Source of the DNA: Sphingomonas sp. Root241
GTDB lineage: Bacteria > Pseudomonadota > Alphaproteobacteria > Sphingomonadales > Sphingomonadaceae
Length of the DNA: 64,000 nucleotides
Assembly: GCF_001428865.1 (NCBI RefSeq)
Contig: NZ_LMIV01000004.1
Span: 218,029-282,028 of the forward strand
Reading direction: 5' to 3'
The position numbers were made by a program, and so were the translations under genes. Under the pieces are notes generated by a model that had not been told where the DNA came from, did no database searches, and saw only the letters and a list, made by a program, of their open reading frames with translations. Below are positions 32,530 through 41,382 of the stretch, piece by piece (position 1 is the stretch's first letter; each line of letters opens with the position of its first letter).

Positions 32530-33558
32530 ATGGGCTACCGTGTCGTGGTCGCAGGCGCCACCGGCAATGTCGGGCGTGAAATGCTGAACATCCTCGCCGA
32601 GCGGGAATTCCCGATCGACGAGCTCGCCGTGCTCGCCTCCGCGCGCAGCCAGGGCGACGAGATCGATTTCGGCGAGACCGGCAAGAAGTTCAAGGTCCAG
32701 AACATCGAGCATTTCGATCCCAAGGGCTGGGACATGGCTTTGTTCGCGATCGGATCGGAAGGCTCGAAGCTTCATGCCCCGCGCTTCGCGGCGGCGGGCT
32801 GCACGGTGATCGACAATGCGTCGCTCTACCGGATGGATCCGGACGTGCCGCTGATCGTGCCCGAAGTGAACCCCGAGGCGATCGACGGCTATACCAAGCG
32901 CAACATCATCGCGAACCCGAACTGCTCGACCGCGCAGATGGTGGTGGCGCTGAAGCCGCTGCACGATGCCGCCAGGATCAAGCGCGTCGTCGTCGCGACC
33001 TATCAGTCGGTTTCCGGCGCGGGCAAGGCCGGGATGGACGAGCTGTTCGAGCAGTCCCGGAATATCTTCGTCGGCGATCCCGCCACGCCGAGCAAGTTCA
33101 CCAAGCAGATCGCGTTCAACGTGATCCCGCACATCGACAGCTTCCTCGACGACGGATCGACCAAGGAAGAATGGAAGATGGTGGTCGAGACCAAGAAGAT
33201 CCTCGATCCGAAGATCAAGGTAACCGCGACCTGCGTGCGCGTGCCCGTGTTCGTCGGCCATTCGGAAGCGATCAACATCGAGTTCGAGGACGAGATCTCG
33301 GCTGCGCAGGCCAAGAGCATCCTGCGCGAGGCGCCGGGGGTGATGCTGATCGACAAACATGAGGATGGCGGATACGTCACGCCGATCGAATGCGTCGGCG
33401 AATATGCCACGTTCGTCAGCCGCGTCCGCGAGGATTCGACCGTCGAGAACGGCCTGTCGCTGTGGTGCGTGAGCGATAATCTGCGGAAAGGTGCCGCGCT
33501 CAACGCAGTGCAGATCGCCGAGCTGCTGGGGCGGCGGCATTTGAAGAAGGCGGCCTGA
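32530..33558 (+). CDS. asd: aspartate-semialdehyde dehydrogenase
   Basis: 342 residues. NADP site VVAGATGNVGREML, catalytic Cys in NPNCSTAQM, and the family segments YQSVSGAGKAGMDEL and RVPVFVGHSEAINIEFE with the active-site His. It reduces aspartyl phosphate to the semialdehyde, the branch point to lysine/diaminopimelate, methionine and threonine. Ribosome site GGAAGGACG precedes the ATG. Confidence 0.96.
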   Translation: MGYRVVVAGATGNVGREMLNILAEREFPIDELAVLASARSQGDEIDFGETGKKFKVQNIEHFDPKGWDMALFAIGSEGSKLHAPRFAAAGCTVIDNASLYRMDPDVPLIVPEVNPEAIDGYTKRNIIANPNCSTAQMVVALKPLHDAARIKRVVVATYQSVSGAGKAGMDELFEQSRNIFVGDPATPSKFTKQIAFNVIPHIDSFLDDGSTKEEWKMVVETKKILDPKIKVTATCVRVPVFVGHSEAINIEFEDEISAAQAKSILREAPGVMLIDKHEDGGYVTPIECVGEYATFVSRVREDSTVENGLSLWCVSDNLRKGAALNAVQIAELLGRRHLKKAA

Positions 33559-33567
33559 TTCCTGCAG

Positions 33568-33595
33568 CGTCATCCCGGCCTTGTGCCGGGACGAC
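33568..33595. repeat. single CCGGC-type repeat unit after asd
   Basis: CGTCATCCCGGCCTTGTGCCGGGACGACG, a palindromic single unit of the CCGGCGAAAGCCGG family, between the convergent asd and emrB genes. Confidence 0.75.
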
Positions 33596-33605
33596 GTGAA
33601 AGGCT

Positions 33606-35195
33606 TCAGTGCCCCGCCGCCGCAGGATCGGGCTTCTCGATCGGACCTTTGGGGCGGCGGAGGAAGATCACCAGCGGGATCGACAGCGCGGTGACGATCG
33701 CCATGCCCCAGAAGTCGTTGAGATAGCCGATCATCATCGCCTGGCGGTTGATCTCGGCATCCGCCATCGCATAGGCGGTCTGGCCGATTCCGCCCAGCGC
33801 CTGGAGGAAGCCCGGATCGAGGCCGTCGAGGCTCTCCGCCGAGATATGCGGCGCCAGCGCGGCATGGCTGGTCTGGATGCTGCGGGCGAGCATCGTCGTC
33901 ACCAGCGAGATGCCCACCGACGCGCCGATGTTGCGCGTCAGGTTCATCAGGCTCGATCCCTCGGTGCGATATTGCGGGGGCAAAGTGGCGAAGGCCATGC
34001 CCTGGAGCGGCATGAAGATCATGCCCAGGCCGAGCCCCTGGATGAACCCCGAGATGATCACCGGCGTCGAATCCATCTCGAGTGACCAGTGCGTCATCTC
34101 CCATAAGGAGAGCGCGGCGATCACGAAGCCGGTGCCGACCAGCCAGCGCGGATCGAGCCCACGCTGCACGAGCTGCGCCGAGATCGCCATCGTCAGCACC
34201 ACGCCCACGCCGCGCGGCATCAGCAGCACGCCGGTGTCGAACACCGAATGGCCGTAGAGCGTCTGGAGCATCGGCGGGAGCAGCGCCATCGTCGCCATCA
34301 TCACTACGCCGATCACCAGCATGAACAGCACCGCGGTGACGAGGTTGCGGTTCTTCCACAGATCGCGGTCGAACATCGGGTTCTTCGCCGTGAACATGTG
34401 CACCGTGAACATCCAGAAGGCGATGATCGCGATGAGCATCTCGATCCATACTTCGGTCGACTGGAACCAGTCCTCGGTCTGGCCGCGGTCGAGCATCAAT
34501 TGGAGCCCGGCTATGCCCAAAGAGAGCATCGAGAAGCCGAAAATGTCGAACCGCCGCTTGCGCACCGGTCGCGACGGCAGCAGCCACCACAGGATCGCGA
34601 TGCAGATCACGCCCAGCGGCAGATTGACGTAGAACACCCAGCGCCAATTGAAATTGTCGGTCAGCCAGCCGCCGATCACCGGGCCCATGATCGGCCCGAC
34701 CATGATCCCCATGCCCCAGATCGACATCGCCTTGGCCTGCCGCTCCGGCGGGTTGATGTCGAGCATCACCGTCTGGCTGAGCGGGTTCATGAAGGCGGCG
34801 GAAACACCCTGGAGCAGACGGAAGAGCACCATCTCCTCCAGGCTCTGCGCCATGCCGCACAAGGCCGAGGCGATGATGAAGCCGACGGTGGAAATCAGGA
34901 ACAGGTTGCGCGAGCCGATCCGGTCCGAAAGCCAGCCGGTGATCGGGATCGCGATCGCCGAGGCGACGATATAGCTGGTCAGCACCCAGGTGACGGTGTC
35001 GGCGGTCGCGCCCAGCGACGTCTGCATGTGGGGCAGCGCGACATTGGCGATCGTCGTGTCGAGGATCTGCATGATCGTCGCCAGCATGACGCCGAAGGTG
35101 AGCAGCCCGCGATTGGTGACGGGGAGCGCGGCCACGCCGGGCTGCGGCGCGGAGGGCGCGGCGGCTGCGGGCTGGGCAGGGCGGGCGGTGGCCAT
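33606..35195 (-). CDS. emrB: DHA2-family multidrug MFS transporter (EmrB-like)
   Basis: 529 residues with about 14 membrane helices. Motifs: LDTTIANVALPHMQTSLGA (DHA2 motif with the intramembrane Asp), GWLSDRIGSRNLFL (MFS motif A), LFRLLQGVSAAFMNP and GVSAAFMNPLSQT. It works with the EmrA-like adaptor upstream as a proton-driven pump through an outer-membrane channel. Start at 35195; an upstream in-frame ATG would read through repeat DNA and give the tell-tale MGPRFRGG peptide, so it is unlikely. Confidence 0.92.
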   Translation of the reverse strand: MATARPAQPAAAAPSAPQPGVAALPVTNRGLLTFGVMLATIMQILDTTIANVALPHMQTSLGATADTVTWVLTSYIVASAIAIPITGWLSDRIGSRNLFLISTVGFIIASALCGMAQSLEEMVLFRLLQGVSAAFMNPLSQTVMLDINPPERQAKAMSIWGMGIMVGPIMGPVIGGWLTDNFNWRWVFYVNLPLGVICIAILWWLLPSRPVRKRRFDIFGFSMLSLGIAGLQLMLDRGQTEDWFQSTEVWIEMLIAIIAFWMFTVHMFTAKNPMFDRDLWKNRNLVTAVLFMLVIGVVMMATMALLPPMLQTLYGHSVFDTGVLLMPRGVGVVLTMAISAQLVQRGLDPRWLVGTGFVIAALSLWEMTHWSLEMDSTPVIISGFIQGLGLGMIFMPLQGMAFATLPPQYRTEGSSLMNLTRNIGASVGISLVTTMLARSIQTSHAALAPHISAESLDGLDPGFLQALGGIGQTAYAMADAEINRQAMMIGYLNDFWGMAIVTALSIPLVIFLRRPKGPIEKPDPAAAGH

Positions 35196-35215
35196 GGTTC
35201 CAACAATCTTTGTGG

Positions 35216-35307
35216 CGTCACCCCCGCGAAAGCGGGGGCCCATCTCCTTCACTGTCCCGGCGTGCTGCGCGTGGTGGAGATGGGTCCTCGCTTTCGTGGG
35301 GATGACG
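35216..35307. repeat. inverted pair of CCCGCGAAAGCGGG repeats between emrA and emrB
   Basis: CGTCACCCCCGCGAAAGCGG followed by GCCCATCTCC, then inverted GGAGATGGGTCCTCGCTTTC ending GGGGATGACG. Same family as 38161-38271. It lies inside the operon, between the emrA stop and emrB start. Confidence 0.85.
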
Positions 35308-35315
35308 ATGTTTCG

Positions 35316-36425
35316 TTATTTGCACTGGTTCCGCAGATCGACCTCGACGTCCGACGACAGGCCCGCGATCAGCGCGCGCGGGCTCTTCTCGTCGATCGCG
35401 ATGCGGACCGGAACGCGCTGGGTCACCTTCACCCAATTGCCGTTGGCGTTCTGCGCCGGCAGCACCGATGATTCGGACCCGGTGAGCGCGCCGATCGACC
35501 AGACATGGCCCTTGAGCTTCAGCCCTGGATAGGCGTCGAAGCTCACTTCGGCGCACTGACCGACGCGCATCTTGTTGAGATCGGTTTCCTTGAAATTCGC
35601 CTCGACCCATGAAAGGTCGCTGGTGACGATCGTCACTGCGGGCAGTCCGGTCATCATCTGCTGGCCCACCTGCAGGCGATCGGACTGGCTGACGATGCCG
35701 TCGGCGGGCGCGTAGACCTTCGTGCGGCTGAGGTTGAGCAATGCCTGCTCGCGCTGGACGCGCGCCGCGGCGATCGCCGGGTTCTCGCCGGGCACCGCCG
35801 CGCCGGTGGCGAGCTTCGAGCGCGCCTCGGCGGCATCGGCCTGCGCGCTCTGCAGCGAGGCACGGGCCTGTTCGAGCGCATGCTGCGCGGCCTGGAAGCT
35901 GGCGCGCGTCGTGAAGCCGCGCTTCATCAGCTCGGCCTGGCGGCCATAATCTTCCTGCGCCTGCGCGATGCGGTCGCGCGCGGCCTGGATGTCGGCGCCG
36001 GTGCCGACATAGCTGGTCTGCAGCGTCTGGAGTTCGACCTGGGCATTGGCGATCGCCGCGTCGGCCTGCGCCACTGCGATGCGATAGGGAGCGGGGTCGA
36101 TCTCGAAGAGCAGGTCGCCCTTCCTGACGCGCTGGTTCTCGCGCACCGCGACCTTGACGATCCGTCCGGCGACTTCGGCCGAGACCGAGACCTTGTCATG
36201 CTGGACATAGGCATTGTCGGTCGAAGCGAAGCGGCCCGAGGTCAGCCAGAAAAAGCCGACGATCGCGAGGATGATCAGCGGCACGCCGAACATCAATAGC
36301 GGCCGCAGCCAGCTGCGCTTGGCGCGCGGCTCGGCGGTTTCCTGCACGGGTTCCCCCTGTGCGCCGGGTTCGATGACTATCGCCTCCGCGGGCGTCTTTT
36401 CGATCTTGGGATCGGCGTCAGCCAT
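35316..36425 (-). CDS. emrA: EmrA/HlyD-family membrane fusion protein
   Basis: 369 residues. One N-terminal membrane helix (about 42-63, LLMFGVPLIILAIVGFFWL), lipoyl halves (STDNAYVQHDKVSVSAEVAGR and VYAPADGIVSQSDRLQVGQQ, cited in parts) around a coiled coil rich in Ala/Gln, then a beta-barrel domain (DLSWVEANFKETDLNKMRVG). Periplasmic adaptor of a tripartite pump with the EmrB-like transporter. It overlaps the marR gene by 8 nt. Confidence 0.92.
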   Translation of the reverse strand: MADADPKIEKTPAEAIVIEPGAQGEPVQETAEPRAKRSWLRPLLMFGVPLIILAIVGFFWLTSGRFASTDNAYVQHDKVSVSAEVAGRIVKVAVRENQRVRKGDLLFEIDPAPYRIAVAQADAAIANAQVELQTLQTSYVGTGADIQAARDRIAQAQEDYGRQAELMKRGFTTRASFQAAQHALEQARASLQSAQADAAEARSKLATGAAVPGENPAIAAARVQREQALLNLSRTKVYAPADGIVSQSDRLQVGQQMMTGLPAVTIVTSDLSWVEANFKETDLNKMRVGQCAEVSFDAYPGLKLKGHVWSIGALTGSESSVLPAQNANGNWVKVTQRVPVRIAIDEKSPRALIAGLSSDVEVDLRNQCK

Positions 36426-36867
36426 TTGCGGCCTCTTTGGTCTCGGGTCTGGTTTCGGTCATGTTGGATCGGATGACGTTGAGCGAAGCGACCAGCGCAT
36501 CGCGCTGCGCAGCGTCCAACCCATGAAGCGCCGCTTCGATCATCTCGTTGGCGATATCGTGAAGCTCGGCGAGCACCGGGCGGGCCTTTTCAGTGAGATG
36601 GATGCGCCAGGCGCGCCGGTCGGCGGGATCGGGGCGGCGCTCGACCAGCCCGGCTTCCTCCAGCCGGTCGATCATCCGGGAACTGGTGATCGGCTCGACT
36701 TCGAGCAACTCCGCGAGCTGTCCCTGGTTTAGTCCTTCGTGCCGTTCGAGGAGCTTGAGCGTGCGCCATTGCGGGCCCGTCGCGCCGCTCTTGCGCGCGC
36801 GCTCGTCGAAGCGGCGACGCATAATGCGCGAGACATCGCTTATGAGGAAACCGACATTATGGGCCAT
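36418..36867 (-). CDS. MarR-family transcriptional regulator
   Basis: 149 residues from ATG 36867 (GTG at 36876 would add three). Winged helix: LKLLERHEGLNQGQLAELLE, ITSSRMIDRLEEAGLVERR and the wing DRRAWRIHLTEKARPVL. As first gene of the emrAB-type operon it probably represses its own operon and is released by a pump substrate. A TACTAT -10-like box at 36877-36882 (minus strand) places the transcript start within a few bases of the ATG, suggesting a leaderless or very short 5' end. Confidence 0.9.
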   Translation of the reverse strand: MAHNVGFLISDVSRIMRRRFDERARKSGATGPQWRTLKLLERHEGLNQGQLAELLEVEPITSSRMIDRLEEAGLVERRPDPADRRAWRIHLTEKARPVLAELHDIANEMIEAALHGLDAAQRDALVASLNVIRSNMTETRPETKEAANG

Positions 36868-36879
36868 AGCACGCACATA

Positions 36880-36891
36880 GTAAGCAGGCTT
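36880..36891. promoter_or_regulatory. inverted repeat TAAGC-AG-GCTTA at the marR promoter
   Basis: TAAGCAGGCTTA overlaps the presumed -10 box of the marR-emrAB operon. ATTGCAAT, an 8-bp palindrome, lies about 6 bp further upstream. Either could be the MarR-type operator. Inferred from position and symmetry only. Confidence 0.4.
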
Positions 36892-36952
36892 ATGGATTGC
36901 AATCTAGGACCAGCTTGCATTGTGCGCTGCGGCAATTGCATGGAGGACAATC

Positions 36953-37396
36953 ATGGCGGGTGAGATGACGGGCGGATGCCAGTGCGGGCGCGTGCGCTAT
37001 CGCGCGACGGTGCACGACGACGAGGCGTATCTCTGCCATTGCCGGATGTGCCAGCGCGCCACCGGCGGGGTGTCGGTCGCGTTCAAGAACCTGTTCAAGA
37101 GCGACGTGCATTGGGAGACCGAGCCCGATCGCTACGATTCGTCGCCGATCGCGCAGCGGGGCTTCTGCGCGACCTGTGGGACGCCGCTCACTTATGAAGC
37201 GCATGGCCATGACCGGATGGACATGACCGTCGGCAGCTTCGACGATCCCGGGGATTTCGTGCCCACTGAGCATTCGGGATGCGAGAGCTGGCACCGCGCC
37301 TGGCTTGACACCAGCCACTTGCCCGCCTCACGGACCGACCAGAACCCGAGCCTCGTGCAGCGCTGGATGAAAACCGTTGGCAAACTTCCCGACTGA
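36953..37396 (+). CDS. GFA/CENP-V family zinc protein
   Basis: 147 residues. Zinc-binding cysteines fit the GFA pattern: GGCQCGRVRY, CHCRMCQRATGG and GFCATCGTPL. Family members include glutathione-dependent formaldehyde-activating enzyme, but most have no known substrate. ATG at 36953 after TGGAGGA. Divergent from marR; the following hydrolase gene starts inside its 3' end. Confidence 0.85.
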   Translation: MAGEMTGGCQCGRVRYRATVHDDEAYLCHCRMCQRATGGVSVAFKNLFKSDVHWETEPDRYDSSPIAQRGFCATCGTPLTYEAHGHDRMDMTVGSFDDPGDFVPTEHSGCESWHRAWLDTSHLPASRTDQNPSLVQRWMKTVGKLPD

Positions 37397-38150
37397 GACG
37401 CACCGCTTCCAGAGCTTCGACGGAGTCGAGCTCGCCTGGACCGAGATGGGACCAAAGGACGAGGGCGCGCGGCCGGTGGTGCTGATCCACGGCTATTTCT
37501 CCACGGCGCACGTCAACTGGATCAAATACGGCCATGCCGAGAAGCTCGCCGCGCGCGGCTTCCGGGTGATCATGCCCGATCTGCGCGGGCACGGGCTGAG
37601 CGACCGGCCGCACGCTCCCGCCGCCTATCCGCCCGATGTGCTGATGCGCGACGGCTTCGCGCTGATCGAGCATCTGGGGCTGACCGATTACGACCTCGGC
37701 GGCTATTCGTTGGGCGGACGCACGACGCTGCGGATGCTCGTCCACGGCGCGAAGCCGCGGCGGGCGGTGTTGTGCGGCATGGGGCTGGCGGGGCTGACCG
37801 ACACGCATGGGCGAGGCACTTATTTCAGGCGGGTGCTCACCAATCTCGGCACCTTCGAGCGCGGCAGCTCGGAATGGATGACCGAGGCGTTCCTCAAGAC
37901 CACCAAGGGCGATCCGGAGGCGCTGCTGCTGATCCTGCAGACCTTCGTCGATACGTCGAGGGAGGAAATCGCGGCGATCGACCTTCCCGCGCTGGTGGTC
38001 ACCGGCGCCGAGGATTTCGACAATGGCTCGGCGCAGGAGGTGGCGGATCTGCTGCCGCAGGGGCGTTTCGTCGAGATTCCGGGCAATCACATGAGTGCGG
38101 TGACTCGGCCCGAGCTGGGGGATGCGATCGTGGGGTTTTTGGTGGACTAA
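37377..38150 (+). CDS. alpha/beta-hydrolase
   Basis: 257 residues if started at TTG 37377, overlapping the GFA gene by 20 nt. Oxyanion motif VLIHGYFSTAHVNW, nucleophile Ser in LGGYSLGGRTTL, Asp in VVTGAEDFDNGS and His in IPGNHMSAV. DLRGHGLSD is typical of epoxide-hydrolase/esterase-like members. Substrate unknown. A later ATG at 37446 is possible but would cut into the first strand. Confidence 0.85.
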   Translation: MANFPTETHRFQSFDGVELAWTEMGPKDEGARPVVLIHGYFSTAHVNWIKYGHAEKLAARGFRVIMPDLRGHGLSDRPHAPAAYPPDVLMRDGFALIEHLGLTDYDLGGYSLGGRTTLRMLVHGAKPRRAVLCGMGLAGLTDTHGRGTYFRRVLTNLGTFERGSSEWMTEAFLKTTKGDPEALLLILQTFVDTSREEIAAIDLPALVVTGAEDFDNGSAQEVADLLPQGRFVEIPGNHMSAVTRPELGDAIVGFLVD

Positions 38151-38160
38151 CCTTCAATCA

Positions 38161-38271
38161 CGTCATCCCGCGAAAGCGGGGACCCATCTCGTGCGTTGTC
38201 CAGCAGGTACGGCAGCGGTGTTTGCCCGCTGCGTTGTTCGGAGATGGGTCCCCGCTTTCGCGGGGATGACG
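38161..38271. repeat. inverted pair of CCCGCGAAAGCGGG repeats
   Basis: CGTCATCCCGCGAAAGCGGG with GACCCATCTC at the left, and GAGATGGGTCCCCGCTTTCG with CGGGGATGACG at the right: about 30 bp of perfect arm around a ~50-bp spacer. It fills the gap between the hydrolase and the M2 peptidase gene. Confidence 0.9.
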
Positions 38272-38346
38272 AAAAGAGGGGCGCTTGACCGACCTCGCCC
38301 GCCGCGCGAGTGTCCGCGCCATCAACGAACAAAGGGGCTCCCCCAC

Positions 38347-40179
38347 ATGATCCGTACCGGCATCTCGATGCTCGCGCTCGTCTCGTTCCTGGCCGCTCCC
38401 GCGGTCTCGCAGACCGCGCCGGCGACATCCGCGACCAGCGCGCCCACTGCCGCCGAGGCACAGGCGTTCATCGACCGCGTCCAGAAGGAATATACCGAGT
38501 TCAACCTGATCAGTCAGCGCGTCGCTTGGATCAACGCGACCTACATCACCGACGATACCGATGCGCTCGCCGCCGAATATGGCGCGCGGGGCACCGAGAT
38601 GGCGGTGCGCTATGCGATCGAGGCGGCGAAGTACCAGAATGCGCCGGGGCTAACGCCTGAGCAGAAGCGCCAGCTCACCATGTTGCGCAGCGCGATCACG
38701 CTTCCCGCGCCGACCACGCCGGGTGCCGCGCAGCAGCTGTCGGATATCTCGACGCGGCTCGGATCGATGTACGCCAAGGGCAAGGGTACGCTGAACGGCA
38801 AGCCGATCAACGGCAGCGACATCGAGGCGGCGATGGGCGAGAACCGCAATCCGGCCGAGCTCAAGGAGATGTGGGTCAGCTGGAACGACAATGTCGGCGC
38901 GCCGATGCGCGGCGATTATGCGAAGATGACCGGCATCGCCAATCAGGGCGCCACCGAACTCGGCTTCCCCGACACTGGCACGATGTGGCGTTCGGGCTAT
39001 GACATGCCGCCGGAAGAATTCGCGAAGCTGACCGACAAGCTCTGGGCCGACGTCAAGCCGCTCTATGTCGCGCTCCACACTTATGTCCGCCGCAAATTGA
39101 ACGAGAAGTACGGCGACGCGGTCCAGTCGAAGACCGGTCCGATCCGCGCCGATCTGCTCGGCAACATGTGGGCCCAGGAATGGGGCAATATCTACGATGT
39201 CGTCGCGCCGGCCGGTGCCGGGGATGTCGGCTATGACGTCGGCGAGCTGCTCAAGGCCAAGAGCTATGACTGGAAGAAGATGGTCCAGACCGGCGAGGGC
39301 TTCTATTCCTCGCTCGGCTTCACGCCGCTGCCCGAGAGCTTCTGGCAGCGTTCGCTGTTCCTCAAGCCCGCAGACCGCGAAGTGCTGTGCCATGCCTCGG
39401 CATGGGATGTGGACGAGAAGGACGATCTGCGCATCAAGATGTGCATCAAGGTGAATTCGGACGATTTCGTCACGATCCATCACGAACTCGGCCACAATTA
39501 CTACCAGCGCGCGTACAAGGATCTGCCGCAGCTCTACCGCAACGGCGCGAATGACGGCTTCCACGAGGCGATCGGCGATTTCGTCGCGCTTTCGATCACG
39601 CCCGAATATCTCGTCCAGATCGGTTTGCTCGACAAGTCGGCGGTGCCGGGCGCCGACAAGGATACCGGGCTGCTGCTGCGCCAGGCGATGGACAAGGTCG
39701 CGTTCCTGCCGTTCGGGCTGCTGGTCGACAAATATCGCTGGCAGATCTTCTCGGGCGAGATCAAGCCCGACGGCTATCAGGCCGGGTGGGACAAGCTCCG
39801 CCTGCAATATCAGGGGCTGACACCGCCGGTCGCGCGCGACGAGACGCGCTTCGACGCAGGCGGCAAATATCACGTCGCCGGCAGCGTATCCTATACGCGC
39901 TATTTCCTCGCGCGGCTGCTCCAGTTCCAGTTCTACAAGGCGGCATGCGATCAGGCGGGCTGGAAGGGGCCGCTGCATCGCTGCTCGTTCTACGGGAACA
40001 AGGAAGTCGGCGCGCGGCTGAACAAGATGCTCGAGATGGGTGCGTCCAAGCCCTGGCCCGACGCGCTGCAGGCCTTCACCGGCACCCGCGAGATATCGGG
40101 CAAGCCGATGATGGAATATTTCGCGCCGCTCAAGAAGTGGCTCGACGCGCAGAACAAGGGTCAGCCGCAGGGCTGGTGA
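38347..40179 (+). CDS. M2-family metallopeptidase (ACE-like peptidyl-dipeptidase)
   Basis: 610 residues. Signal peptide at 1-22 (ISMLALVSFLAAPAVSQ). The zinc motif is HHELGHNYY (HExxH), with the downstream Glu in NGANDGFHEAIGD. Typical M2 segments include DLLGNMWAQEW, LCHASAWDV and GSVSYTRYFLARLLQFQFY. Length is close to single-domain ACE. Secreted zinc dipeptidyl carboxypeptidase. Start 38347 follows AAAGGGGCTCC. Confidence 0.94.
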   Translation: MIRTGISMLALVSFLAAPAVSQTAPATSATSAPTAAEAQAFIDRVQKEYTEFNLISQRVAWINATYITDDTDALAAEYGARGTEMAVRYAIEAAKYQNAPGLTPEQKRQLTMLRSAITLPAPTTPGAAQQLSDISTRLGSMYAKGKGTLNGKPINGSDIEAAMGENRNPAELKEMWVSWNDNVGAPMRGDYAKMTGIANQGATELGFPDTGTMWRSGYDMPPEEFAKLTDKLWADVKPLYVALHTYVRRKLNEKYGDAVQSKTGPIRADLLGNMWAQEWGNIYDVVAPAGAGDVGYDVGELLKAKSYDWKKMVQTGEGFYSSLGFTPLPESFWQRSLFLKPADREVLCHASAWDVDEKDDLRIKMCIKVNSDDFVTIHHELGHNYYQRAYKDLPQLYRNGANDGFHEAIGDFVALSITPEYLVQIGLLDKSAVPGADKDTGLLLRQAMDKVAFLPFGLLVDKYRWQIFSGEIKPDGYQAGWDKLRLQYQGLTPPVARDETRFDAGGKYHVAGSVSYTRYFLARLLQFQFYKAACDQAGWKGPLHRCSFYGNKEVGARLNKMLEMGASKPWPDALQAFTGTREISGKPMMEYFAPLKKWLDAQNKGQPQGW

Positions 40180-40210
40180 CACGCCGCGCTTAAAGAAAAG
40201 GGGAAACAAG

Positions 40211-40948
40211 ATGATCAAGTACGCGATTGCGCTCGGGCTGGCGGCAGCGCCGCTGGCCGCCCAGGCGCAGACGGCGGGGCCGGTCTCGGTGGAGATCGTC
40301 ACCACCGGGCAGGTCAGCGTGCCCGCGCAGCGTTACCGGATGTCGGTGACGCTCACTGCCAAGGGCAAGGATGAGACTGCTGCGGGCGCGACGCTCGCGG
40401 CCAATCGCGCCAAGCTGATTCAGGCACTCACGGCACTCAATATCCGTGAGGGCCAGGGCGAGATCGGTACGACCAACTCGCTGATGGGCCTGATCTCGTC
40501 CTTCGCAGGCGCCAAGTCGAAGCCGAGCTTCAGCCTCGAAACGCTCGAGGAGGATAGCAAGGAGACGCCGCAATCCACCGCTACCGAGACGCTGCACTTC
40601 GACGCGCCGACGCGCGCCGCGATCGAGAGCGCCAAGGCGCCGATCGAGGCGAATGGCGGCAAGCTCGACGAGGACGTGCTGCCGCTGCTCACCGACTATG
40701 TCGCGCCGACGCGGGCGGCCAAGGCCGCGGCGATCAAGAAGGCGCAGGGCGAGGCCGATGCCTATGCCGCGACGCTCGGGCTCAAGCGCAGCGCGATCGT
40801 CAAGGTCAGCGAGAAGCAGGACCCGACCGCCGGCGCGCTCGCGCTGATCGGCGAGTTGGTGACGATCGTCGCACCGAAGAAGGATGGTGCCGCCGACCAG
40901 GTCACCGTCAACGCCAGCCTGGTGGTGGAATTCCAGCTCAGCCGCTGA
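40211..40948 (+). CDS. SIMPL-domain (DUF541) periplasmic protein
   Basis: 245 residues. Signal peptide at 1-19 (YAIALGLAAAPLAAQAQ). The body follows the DUF541 pattern: VEIVTTGQVSVPAQRYRMSV, then repeated strand-helix units ending VTVNASLVVEFQLSR. Members form oligomeric periplasmic rings; function in this organism unknown. 31 bp after the M2 peptidase, so possibly co-transcribed. Confidence 0.85.
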   Translation: MIKYAIALGLAAAPLAAQAQTAGPVSVEIVTTGQVSVPAQRYRMSVTLTAKGKDETAAGATLAANRAKLIQALTALNIREGQGEIGTTNSLMGLISSFAGAKSKPSFSLETLEEDSKETPQSTATETLHFDAPTRAAIESAKAPIEANGGKLDEDVLPLLTDYVAPTRAAKAAAIKKAQGEADAYAATLGLKRSAIVKVSEKQDPTAGALALIGELVTIVAPKKDGAADQVTVNASLVVEFQLSR

Positions 40949-41027
40949 CGGGCATTGCAGCGGGGATCATGGATCATGCGCTGGCTCCTGCGCCGCGCGG
41001 GCCATACAAGAAGCGAAGGGGAGAGGC

Positions 41028-41144
41028 GTGAACAACATTCCACCGATTATGTTCGTCGTTTGGGGCAGTGTCGTATTGGGCATGCTCTACTACATCGGTA
41101 GCAAGCTGAGTGAGATCGCGGGATATCTCCGCGACCGGCCCTGA
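41028..41144 (+). CDS. 38-residue membrane protein
   Basis: Starts at GTG 41028 behind AAGGGGAGAGG. One hydrophobic helix (PPIMFVVWGSVVLGMLYYIG) and a short amphipathic tail (SKLSEIAGYLRDRP). The strong ribosome site and regular membrane-protein layout support it. Family not recognised. Confidence 0.6.
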   Translation: MNNIPPIMFVVWGSVVLGMLYYIGSKLSEIAGYLRDRP

Positions 41145-41176
41145 ATTTCAAACTCCGACACACCCGCTGACGCGAT

Positions 41177-41308
41177 TCACTCGGGCAATTCGTCGGGAAT
41201 CGTGTTCTCGTCGGCGATCCCCGCGGCGAATTCGGCGGAGCTGTCGGTACCGTCGGGCTGATGCGCGTGCGGGGTTTCGGCTTCGGGCTGTTGCTCGGGA
41301 TCGATCAT
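41177..41308 (-). CDS. 43-residue acidic hypothetical protein
   Basis: MIDPEQQPEAETPHAHQPDG ... NTIPDELPE, polar and probably disordered. A perfect AAGGAG ribosome site lies 6 nt before the ATG at 41308. It is 70 bp downstream of the AMP nucleosidase gene on the same strand. Family not recognised. Confidence 0.6.
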   Translation of the reverse strand: MIDPEQQPEAETPHAHQPDGTDSSAEFAAGIADENTIPDELPE

Positions 41309-41350
41309 GGCGGGCTCCTTTCGCGGGAGAACGCTCGGGGTGCGCCCGAT

Positions 41351-41377
41351 ATCCTCCCCCGCTTCGCGAGGGAGGAT
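41351..41377. repeat. single unit of CTCCCTCGCGAAGCGGGGGAG repeat
   Basis: ATCCTCCCCCGCTTCGCGAG followed by GGAGGAT, a palindromic unit with the same core as 8496-8625. It lies just after the amn stop; on the plus strand it is followed by TTTT. Confidence 0.75.
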
Positions 41378-41382
41378 TTTGA

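Noticed and set aside
32344-34860. 838-codon minus-strand frame across asd and emrB
   Set aside because: It runs opposite asd and in another frame of emrB; composition is Arg/Asp/His-rich with no recognisable domain.
35196-35252. N-terminal extension of EmrB reading MGPRFRGG
   Set aside because: The peptide is simply the translation of the CCCGCGAAAGCGGG repeat; the ATG at 35195 gives a normal DHA2 start.
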